Positions 1 to 5,025 of a stretch of DNA of 5,219 nucleotides are shown in pieces. The notes beneath the pieces were generated by a model. That model had not been told where the DNA came from and did no database searches. It saw only the letters and a program-made list of their open reading frames with translations. The DNA lies in assembly GCA_035691285.1 (NCBI GenBank), contig DASSJI010000054.1, positions 1-5,219 of the forward strand, given 5' to 3'. The position numbers and the translations under genes are program-made. Positions within the stretch are counted from its first letter, which is position 1, and every line of letters starts with the position of its first letter. Origin of the DNA: DATFEN01 sp035691285. GTDB taxonomy: Bacteria; Acidobacteriota; Vicinamibacteria; Fen-336.

Positions 1-52
1 CGCCGCGGCCGGCCCGCGACGCTCCGAGCCCGCCGCAGGCGCGGGCCGCTGA
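1..52 (+). CDS. C-terminal end of an unidentified upstream gene (partial)
   Basis: The frame starting at base 2 is open from the window edge and ends at a TGA at 50-52, giving a tail of 16 residues rich in Ala, Gly, Arg and Pro. The stop lies 8 bases before the panE start, inside that gene's ribosome binding site, which is the usual spacing of a tightly packed operon. The visible residues are too few and too low in complexity to identify the protein. By context a pantothenate-pathway gene such as panB is possible, but nothing in the sequence shows it. A chance stop in a GC-rich leader cannot be excluded. Confidence 0.4.
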   Translation, partial: AAAGPRRSEPAAGAGR

Positions 53-55
53 GGT
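51..55 (+). promoter_or_regulatory. Ribosome binding site that fixes the panE TTG start
   Basis: GAGGT matches the core of the Shine-Dalgarno sequence and is followed by 5 bases and then TTG at 61. The panE frame stays open back to the window edge but has no ATG or GTG there, only a CTG at 49. This site is therefore the main reason for choosing the TTG. It overlaps the stop codon of the upstream frame, so translation of the two is probably coupled. Confidence 0.6.
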
Positions 56-60
56 CGGCC

Positions 61-972
61 TTGGCATCGGTCCTCGTCTTCGGCACCGGCGCGCTCGCCA
101 CGTTCCTGGGGGGGCGTCTCTCCCGCGCCGGACACGACGTCACCCTGGCCGGCACCTGGGCTGCCGCGCTCGCGGCCATCGCGCGCGACGGCCTGCGCGT
201 CGAGGAAGCGGACGGCTCCTTCACGGCCACGGCGCGGGTCCACGACCTCGCTTCTCGCCCCGACCCGGCAAGCGCGGACTTCGTCCTGGTGCTCGTCAAG
301 GCGCATCGAACGGCGAGCGTCGCCCCGGCCGCCGCGGCAGCGGCCCGGGGCGGGGGCCCGGCCACGCTCCAGAACGGCCTCGGCAACCGCGAGGCCCTCG
401 AGGAGGCGGCGGGCCCGGGACGCGTCCTCGTCGGCGCGACCACGGCCGGCGCGACCCTCCTCGGCCCGGGACGCGTCCGCGGTCACGTCGCCGAGACCGT
501 CGTCGGCGAGACCCGGGACGGACGCGCGGGAGCGCTCGCCGCGCTCCTGCAGGGCGCGGGACTGCCCGCTCGTCTCGCCCCCGACGTCGACCGCCTGCTG
601 TGGTCGAAGCTGGCGGCCAACTGCGCGATCAACCCGCTCACGGCCCTCCACGGCGTCTCCAACGGCGCGCTGCTCGAGCGCCCGGAATGGCGTTCGACCA
701 TGGCCGCCGCCGCCGCGGAGGTCGCGGCGGTGGCAGCGGCCCGGGGGCTGCGCATCCCGGAACCGGCCGAGCTCGCATTCGACGTCGCACGTGCCACGGC
801 CGGGAATCGCTCCTCGATGCTCCAGGACGTCGAGCGGGGCGCGGCGACCGAGATCGACGCGCTCTCCGGCGCCGTCGTCCGCGAGGGCCGGCGGCTCGGC
901 GTTCCGACGCCGGTCAACGCCGCGCTCCTCGAGGCCGTGCGCGAGCACGAGGCCGCCGCGGCGCCCCGATGA
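61..972 (+). CDS. panE: 2-dehydropantoate 2-reductase (ketopantoate reductase)
   Basis: PanE reduces 2-dehydropantoate to (R)-pantoate in the cytoplasm, the step before PanC on the way to pantothenate and CoA. The 303 residues match the family length. The N-terminal Rossmann domain opens with VLVFGTGALA (dinucleotide loop, Gly8 and Gly10). LVKAHRT follows, with Lys80, and LQNGLGN at 103-109. The C-terminal helical domain carries WSKLAANCAINPLTAL from 181, with Lys183, Asn187 and Asn191 in the spacing of the catalytic Lys and Asn pair of E. coli PanE. It then has NRSSMLQDV and TEID with Glu264, the position of the substrate-binding Glu. The TTG start is chosen from the GAGGT site 5 bases upstream. 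The stop overlaps the panC start in ATGA. Oddity: the second beta strand ends in LAGTW rather than the usual Arg-containing turn that holds the NADPH 2'-phosphate, so cofactor preference is uncertain. Other members of the ketopantoate reductase family act on different 2-keto acids, but adjacency to panC supports PanE. Confidence 0.92.
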   Translation: MASVLVFGTGALATFLGGRLSRAGHDVTLAGTWAAALAAIARDGLRVEEADGSFTATARVHDLASRPDPASADFVLVLVKAHRTASVAPAAAAAARGGGPATLQNGLGNREALEEAAGPGRVLVGATTAGATLLGPGRVRGHVAETVVGETRDGRAGALAALLQGAGLPARLAPDVDRLLWSKLAANCAINPLTALHGVSNGALLERPEWRSTMAAAAAEVAAVAAARGLRIPEPAELAFDVARATAGNRSSMLQDVERGAATEIDALSGAVVREGRRLGVPTPVNAALLEAVREHEAAAAPR

Positions 973-1802
973 GGCGCGCAGCGACGATCCGTGAGCTGCG
1001 CGCGTGGCGCGCGTGCGCGGGCACGGTCGGCTTCGTCCCCACGATGGGCTACCTGCACGCCGGCCACCTGTCCCTCGTGGAGCGGGCGCGGCGCGAGAGC
1101 GAGCGGGTGGTGGCCTCGATCTTCGTCAACCCCACCCAGTTCGGACCGAGGGAGGACCTCGCGGGCTACCCGCGGGATCTCGACCGCGACCTGCGGCTCC
1201 TCGAGGCGGCAGGCTGCGACCTCGTCTTCGTCCCCGACGTCGCGGAGATGTTTCCCCCTGGTGCCGACACCTTCGTGATCCCCGGCCGCGTCGCCGCACC
1301 CCTCGAGGGGACCAGGCGCCCGGGCCATTTCCGCGGCGTCGCGACGATCGTGGCCAAGCTCTTCAACATCGTTCGTCCCGACCGGGCGTACTTCGGCCAG
1401 AAGGACGCCCAGCAGCTCGCGGTGATCCGGGCCCTCGTCCGGGACCTGGACCTGCCCGTGGAGGTGGCCGGCTGTCCCATCGTGCGCGAGCCGGACGGCC
1501 TCGCGATGAGCAGCCGCAACAGCTACCTCGCGCCCGAGGAGCGACGCGCCGCGCCCGTGCTTCATCGCGCGCTCCTCGCGGCCCGCGAGCTCGCGTCGCG
1601 GGGTGAGCAGGGAGCCGACGCGTTGCGCGACGAGATGCGGCGCGCGATCGCGAGGGAGCCTCTCGCGCGCCTCGACTACGCCAGCGTCGCCGACCCCGAG
1701 ACCTTCGAGGAGCTCGACCGCGTCGCGGGGCCGGCATTGCTTCTGGTCGCGGCCCACCTCGGCCGCGCGCGCCTGATCGACAACCTGCGCGTCGAGGCCT
1801 GA
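969..1802 (+). CDS. panC: Pantoate--beta-alanine ligase (pantothenate synthetase)
   Basis: PanC condenses pantoate with beta-alanine through a pantoyl-adenylate, using ATP, to make pantothenate in the cytoplasm. The 277 residues are normal for the family. All signature segments are present: PTMGYLHAGHLSLV from residue 24, containing the HIGH-type nucleotide loop (His30, His33); SIFVNPTQF at 50-58; the YFGQKDAQQ segment at 141-149; and MSSRN at 180-184, the KMSKS-like ATP loop. The ATG at 969 overlaps the panE stop as ATGA, and no strong Shine-Dalgarno sequence lies at good distance, so translation is probably coupled to panE. The adjacency puts two consecutive pathway steps in one transcript. 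The gene ends 84 bp before the convergent minus-strand gene, with a palindromic hairpin about 40 bp past the stop. The frame continues upstream of 969, but that extension only shadows panE. Confidence 0.96.
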   Translation: MRRAATIRELRAWRACAGTVGFVPTMGYLHAGHLSLVERARRESERVVASIFVNPTQFGPREDLAGYPRDLDRDLRLLEAAGCDLVFVPDVAEMFPPGADTFVIPGRVAAPLEGTRRPGHFRGVATIVAKLFNIVRPDRAYFGQKDAQQLAVIRALVRDLDLPVEVAGCPIVREPDGLAMSSRNSYLAPEERRAAPVLHRALLAARELASRGEQGADALRDEMRRAIAREPLARLDYASVADPETFEELDRVAGPALLLVAAHLGRARLIDNLRVEA

Positions 1803-1841
1803 TCTTCACGAGCACCTGCGGCAGGCCCGCTGTTCCGGCGC

Positions 1842-1861
1842 ACTCGTTCCGGAACGAGTTT
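1842..1861 (+). terminator. Palindromic hairpin, probable terminator of panE-panC
   Basis: ACTCGTTCC followed directly by GGAACGAGT is a perfect 18-bp palindrome. As RNA it would form a 7-bp stem closed by a CCGG tetraloop, followed by a short UU and then CC. It is the only strong dyad in the 84-bp gap between the convergent gene ends. The T run is too short for a textbook intrinsic terminator, and on the minus strand no T run follows at all. A protein-binding dyad is the alternative reading. Confidence 0.42.
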
Positions 1862-1877
1862 CCACAGCCTTTCCACA
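1858..1877 (+). repeat. Two TTTCCACA direct repeats, 11 bp apart
   Basis: GTTTCCACA (1858-1866) and CTTTCCACA (1869-1877) repeat the same 8-mer about one helical turn apart. Each matches 8 of 9 positions of the DnaA-box consensus TTWTNCACA, missing only the first T. They lie between the terminator hairpin and the end of the convergent gene. The repeat is seen directly; any DnaA binding is speculation, since there is no AT-rich stretch or further box nearby. Confidence 0.3.
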
Positions 1878-1886
1878 CTCCGGGGT

Positions 1887-2318
1887 CTACTCACCGAAAG
1901 CGGCTCGACAGGCTTCGACCGATCGGTCTCCCGCTGCGCTCTGCTCGATCAGGCGCCGGATATGCCCCTCCGTGATGGCCTGGCCGCGCCGGTCGTCAGC
2001 CTGTGCAGAGGCGACGAGCGCCTGCGTGTATGAAAGACACGCCTTGTCGCGCTCCGATCGGGCTTCCCAGCAGGCGCCAAGGTTGTTCAGGACCGCCCCC
2101 TCTCCGGCATGGTGCTCGAGCCTACGGTAGATCCCCAAGGCTTCCTCGAGGCTCGCCTGGGCGGCCTCGAGCTGCCGTAGGCCAAGCTGGGCGTTGCCCA
2201 GGTTGTTGAGGATGACCGCCCGCACTACCGGATGACGGGCCTCCAGTGCGAGTGCCTGCCGATGGAGTGTCGCGGCCTCTTCGAACTGCCCGAGGTCCTG
2301 TCGAACGAGCCCCATCCA
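1887..2318 (-). pseudogene. C-terminal TPR part of the STN-PilP-TPR gene, in the shifted frame
   Basis: This stretch is the continuation of the gene above, displaced by one base. It reads WMGLVRQDLGQFEEAA, then two units beginning LNNLG with the TPR pattern of small residues and EAA/EEAL helices, then a helical tail ending AFGE and TAG at 1887-1889. Counted on the repaired protein the units begin at about 498, 536 and 576, so it completes the TPR array. An ATG at 2313-2315 lies in this frame but has no Shine-Dalgarno sequence before it, so independent translation is unlikely. It is labelled pseudogene because it is not reachable from the gene's start as the sequence stands; a sequencing or assembly error would make it an intact C-terminus. 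Confidence 0.65.
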
Positions 2319-3814
2319 GTCAAGGCGGTGGAGCGGCCGGTCGGATCGTTGACGCTGCTCCAGACCGATAGAGCGCGCTCGTAGAGCGCGAGGGCCTCCG
2401 AGAGCCGGCCGCGGACGCGCTCGGCGTTGGCCAACCCGTCGAGAGCGTCCCCTTCGACCCACGGGGTTCTCTCGTGAGTCCGGACGCACAAGAACGGGCG
2501 CGGCGCGCCGCGCTCGGCGCCGGAGCGAGCGATCTCCAGAGCCTCGCGGTGAGGGTTCACGGCACGCTCGGGCTCGCCGAGCGCCGTCCAGGCCTTGCCC
2601 ATCTCGTTCAGGTCTTCCGCGGCTTGCCAGGGCCGATCCGCACGATCGATCTCGTACGCGGCTTCCAGCACCCGAACAGCGCATTCCAGCTCGCCCCGCG
2701 CGGACAGGGCCTGGCTCCACTCGAAGCGCAGGTCGGCGAGCGCTGCGCGGGTGCGGGTACCTTCGTCGGTTCGCCGCCAGCCTTGGAGCGCCGACAACAG
2801 GAGATGCTCGCTCTCATCGAACCGTCTTTCGTCCCGAAGCGCCGCCGCTCGTTCGAGGATCACGTCGAGGTCGTCCGCAATGCCAGAGACTCCCTCGGCC
2901 GCCGGCTGCAATCGCCAGACGACCGTTCGGCCGTCCTCCGTGCGCGCGATCGCGCCGCCCGCGTCGACAGATTCGATGACGCCATCGTACAGTCTGTATC
3001 CAGCCTCCACGATGAACGCACTCCCGTCGGGTGTGTGGACGAAGGCCATCCAGGCGTCTCCGTTCGAGGCGAGGCCCCAGAGCCTCGCCTCGGTTGCAAG
3101 GTAGCCTTCCATTCCCGGAGGTCGCTGGGCGGCTGGAGCGGACTCACCGCTCCGGTAGGCCGCGTGGCCCGTGAGTCCGCCTGCGTTCAGTGGAAGCACC
3201 ACTGCCTTGGGCTCGCCCTGTCGGCGCACGTGGATGCGGGTTCCCTGACGCCTCGCTTCGAGACCGGACGAGGCCAGAATGGCACTCATCTGATCGGCAG
3301 TGGCTTTCTCCTCAGCGAAGAGGGAGAAGCGCCCCAGCGGGCCGGCCGGCGCCACGATCTCGATGCCGATGATGTCCGACATCAGCCGCAGCACGTCGCG
3401 CGTGTCGCCGGGCCTGACCCACTGTAGCGAAACCCGATGGCCGGTGCCTGGCAGCTCCAGATCGGGCACCGGGGCCGTCGACACCCGGCGGACCGTGCCT
3501 GGGCCGGTGAAGAAGACCCCGAGAGCCGCCAGGCGCGCCTCTACCTCAGCAGCCGTTACCTCACGCAACTCGACGTCGACCTTGCCGACCACGTCCCCGT
3601 CGACGACATAGGCCTGGTCGGTGAGGCGCGAGAGCATCCACACGACCTCGCGGAGCGATGCACCACGCACGCGCAGCGACAAGCTGCCGCCGTCGAGCTC
3701 GCCGCTCCTCACGAAACCGGCCGAGAGCCACAAGCCGAGGGCTCCGAAGATCGCCGGGCTCAGTCGAAGCCACCGGCCGAGCGCGGCTTGCTCAAGCGGC
3801 AAGGCGCGGCTCAC
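2225..3814 (-). CDS. STN-STN-PilP-like-TPR periplasmic protein (frameshifted; N-terminal 529 residues as encoded)
   Basis: I do not recognise a named gene, but the modules are readable. Residues 14-35 are a basic then hydrophobic stretch (signal peptide or anchor). Residues about 43-113 resemble the STN/secretin N0 domain of PilQ: a LSLRVRGASLREVV start, then GKVDVEL, then a conserved short-helix/strand end. Residues 126-198 repeat that fold pattern (VSLQW, DTRDVLRLMSDIIGIEIV, final IHVRR). Residues 236-303 match PilP: RLWGL, FVHTPDG, IVEAGYRL, GVIESVD. From about 313, TPR repeats begin, with units near 362, 402 and 458. The GTG at 3814 is chosen because AAGG lies 6 bases upstream; TTG at 3820 would abut that AAGG. 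The gene follows the dNTP triphosphohydrolase gene by 22 bp, so they are probably cotranscribed. Residues 499-529 are out-of-frame nonsense after a one-base shift near 2320. With the shift repaired the protein has 642 residues and ends at 1887. A role in assembling or bracing a secretin-based machine is inference. Confidence 0.7.
   Translation of the reverse strand: MSRALPLEQAALGRWLRLSPAIFGALGLWLSAGFVRSGELDGGSLSLRVRGASLREVVWMLSRLTDQAYVVDGDVVGKVDVELREVTAAEVEARLAALGVFFTGPGTVRRVSTAPVPDLELPGTGHRVSLQWVRPGDTRDVLRLMSDIIGIEIVAPAGPLGRFSLFAEEKATADQMSAILASSGLEARRQGTRIHVRRQGEPKAVVLPLNAGGLTGHAAYRSGESAPAAQRPPGMEGYLATEARLWGLASNGDAWMAFVHTPDGSAFIVEAGYRLYDGVIESVDAGGAIARTEDGRTVVWRLQPAAEGVSGIADDLDVILERAAALRDERRFDESEHLLLSALQGWRRTDEGTRTRAALADLRFEWSQALSARGELECAVRVLEAAYEIDRADRPWQAAEDLNEMGKAWTALGEPERAVNPHREALEIARSGAERGAPRPFLCVRTHERTPWVEGDALDGLANAERVRGRLSEALALYERALSVWSSVNDPTGRSTALTGWGSFDRTSGSSKRPRHSIGRHSHWRPVIR
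2319..2323 (-). other. Probable one-base deletion (frameshift point)
   Basis: On the minus strand the codons run ACC GCC TTG and then AC before TGG ATG GGG. The upstream frame gives good TPR sequence up to Ala-Leu (residues 497-498). The other frame gives good TPR sequence from Trp-Met-Gly. One extra G (TTG GAC TGG) restores ALDWMG, and the distance from the previous TPR unit (LDGLA at 458) to the restored LDWMG at 498 is then exactly 40 residues, the usual period of this array. No canonical slippery heptamer is present. Confidence 0.7.
3065..3092. repeat. 11-bp perfect inverted repeat inside the PilP-like coding region
   Basis: CGAGGCGAGGC (3065-3075) and its exact complement GCCTCGCCTCG (3082-3092) flank a 6-base loop. 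In the minus-strand gene this region encodes residues about 241-251, at the start of the PilP-like domain. The transcript could form a very stable GC-rich hairpin here. No T run follows on either strand, so it is not an intrinsic terminator. Chance pairing in GC-rich DNA remains possible. Confidence 0.5.
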
Positions 3815-3820
3815 CGCCAA

Positions 3821-3824
3821 CCTT
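3821..3824 (-). promoter_or_regulatory. Ribosome binding site deciding the GTG start at 3814
   Basis: AAGG on the minus strand is separated by 6 bases from GTG at 3814-3812. The alternative TTG (3820-3818) directly abuts the AAGG with no spacer, which is unfavourable. The site sits in the 22-bp gap after the stop of the upstream dNTP triphosphohydrolase gene. Confidence 0.45.
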
Positions 3825-3836
3825 GTCCGCGTCGCC

Positions 3837-4988
3837 CTAGACCCGCACCAGCGGGTCGAAGAGCTTGCGGTGCTCGTCGAGGGCGAAGCGGTCCGTCATT
3901 CCCGCGATGTAGTCGCAGACGACGCGGTGGAGCCCGTCCGCGGCGATCCGCTCCTGGTAGCGAGGCGGAAGCTGGAGCGGCTCCGAGACGTAGGAGTGGA
4001 ACAGGTCACGCAGGATCCGGCCGGCCTTGTCGCCCATGCGCACGACCCGGTAGTGCCGGTACATGTTGCGGAGCAGGAAGTCCTTCAGCTCCCTCACCCG
4101 CTCGGCCATCGCGGACGAGTAGCCGACCAGGCGCCGCCCCGCGCGGCGCACGTCGTCGACCGACGCGACCCGGGCCGCCTGCAGGCCTGCGCTCGTCGTC
4201 TCGATGAGGTCCCCGGCGCAGCGGTCGATGATGCGCCGCACGACCTGGTGTCGGGCGATGCTGGGATCGGCGATCCCCGCCGAGAGCGCCCCGTCGTGGG
4301 CGTCGGCGAACAGGCGCACCGATCGCAGGGCGTCCACGCCGATCATCCCCGACGCGAGGCCGTCGTCGATGTCGTGGTTGTTGTAGGCGATCTCGTCGAC
4401 GAAATCGACGAGCTGGGCCTCCAGGGTCGGGCACTCGCCGGGCGCGTACTCGGCCGGGGCCGCGGCGTCGCTCTCGGGCCGATGCTTGATGAGCCCCTCG
4501 CGCACCTCCCAGGTCAGGTTCAGGCCCGGGAAGACCGGGTAGCGCCGCTCCAGCGCCTCGAGGATCCGCAGCGTCTGGCGGTTGTGCTCGAAGCCTCCGT
4601 GGTCGCGCATCAGCTCGTCCATCACGCGCTCCCCCGAGTGGCCGAACGGCGTGTGGCCGAGGTCGTGCCCGAGGCACAGCGTCTCGGTCAGCTCCTCGTT
4701 CAGGCCGAGGGCGCGGGCCACGGTGCGGCCGATCTGGGCGGCCTCCAGGCTGTGGGTGAGACGGGTGCGGTAGTTGTCGCCCTCGTGGTTGACGAAGACC
4801 TGGGTCTTGTACTCGAGGCGCCGGAAGGAGGAGCTGTGGATCACCCGGTCCCGGTCGCGCTGGTAGCGCGTCCGCAGCGGATGCTCCTCCTCCGGGTGCC
4901 GGCGACCGCGGCTCTTGCTGCTCCGCATGCCGTACGGCGCGAGGTCGCGCTCCTCGCGCGCCTCCTGCGCCAGGCGGTCCACGCGCAT
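3837..4988 (-). CDS. dgt: dGTP triphosphohydrolase-like HD-domain dNTPase
   Basis: Members of this family hydrolyse dNTPs to deoxynucleosides and triphosphate in the cytoplasm and so adjust nucleotide pools. The start region carries SRGRRHPEEEHPLRT and QRDRDRVIHSSSFRRLEYKTQ (residues about 26-63), typical of the dGTPase-like group. The HD metal site is complete: His79 in RLTHSLE, His108-Asp109 in GHDLGHTPFGH, and Asp198 in FVDEIAYNNHDIDDGL. GGFEHNRQTLR lies at 131-141. The 383-residue length fits the shorter bacterial dGTPase-like proteins rather than the longer E. coli Dgt, so substrate choice among dNTPs is open. ATG at 4988 is preferred: the frame also offers an ATG at 5027, but that would add 13 residues and overlap the divergent asd start. 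A GTG at 4982 with AGG 6 bases upstream is a plausible alternative start. It is divergent from asd and followed closely by the STN-PilP-TPR gene. Confidence 0.93.
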   Translation of the reverse strand: MRVDRLAQEAREERDLAPYGMRSSKSRGRRHPEEEHPLRTRYQRDRDRVIHSSSFRRLEYKTQVFVNHEGDNYRTRLTHSLEAAQIGRTVARALGLNEELTETLCLGHDLGHTPFGHSGERVMDELMRDHGGFEHNRQTLRILEALERRYPVFPGLNLTWEVREGLIKHRPESDAAAPAEYAPGECPTLEAQLVDFVDEIAYNNHDIDDGLASGMIGVDALRSVRLFADAHDGALSAGIADPSIARHQVVRRIIDRCAGDLIETTSAGLQAARVASVDDVRRAGRRLVGYSSAMAERVRELKDFLLRNMYRHYRVVRMGDKAGRILRDLFHSYVSEPLQLPPRYQERIAADGLHRVVCDYIAGMTDRFALDEHRKLFDPLVRV

Positions 4989-5025
4989 CCTGGCCGCGAT
5001 TCTACTGCGGTAGACTGGCCGCCAC
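4989..5025. promoter_or_regulatory. 37-bp divergent promoter region between dgt and asd
   Basis: This gap must hold signals for both genes unless either is transcribed from inside its neighbour. On the minus strand TAGAAT (5004-4999) is a one-mismatch -10 hexamer. It would start transcription only a few bases before the dgt ATG, giving a nearly leaderless message, but I see no convincing -35. On the plus strand TAGACT at 5011-5016 is a weaker -10 candidate for asd. The two candidates flank a TCTAC/GTAGA dyad with a 4-base loop (5001-5014), which could be an operator shared by both directions. No good Shine-Dalgarno sequence precedes asd. Confidence 0.4.

Noticed and set aside
600..968. Upstream extension of the panC frame through panE
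   Set aside because: The extra 123 residues are low-complexity Arg/Gly sequence overlapping panE; PanC homology starts at the ATG at 969.
483..1757. Long minus-strand open frame opposite panE and panC
   Set aside because: Arg/Ala-rich translation with no domain; it is the antisense shadow of two clear genes in GC-rich DNA.
1815..1825. CCTGC/GCAGG inverted repeat just after panC
   Set aside because: Only a 5-bp stem around a single base; too short for a stable hairpin and common at this GC content.
2319..2330. Programmed -1 frameshift in the TPR gene
   Set aside because: A -1 slip would give the right frame, but the site (GCC TTG ACT) is not a slippery heptamer and I see no stimulatory structure placed for it; a plain deletion or sequencing error is simpler.
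2371..2380. GAGCGCGCTC 10-bp palindrome inside the TPR region
   Set aside because: Short and GC-only, within coding sequence; expected by chance.
2474..3427. Plus-strand open frame opposite the STN-PilP-TPR gene
   Set aside because: No recognisable domain, while the minus strand here carries coherent STN, PilP-like and TPR sequence.
3437..4207. Plus-strand open frame across the junction of the TPR gene and dgt
   Set aside because: It spans the boundary of two real minus-strand genes and reads as Arg/Pro/Ala-rich shadow.
4006..4677. Second minus-strand frame within dgt
   Set aside because: Very Arg/Pro-rich out-of-frame reading of the dgt coding sequence.
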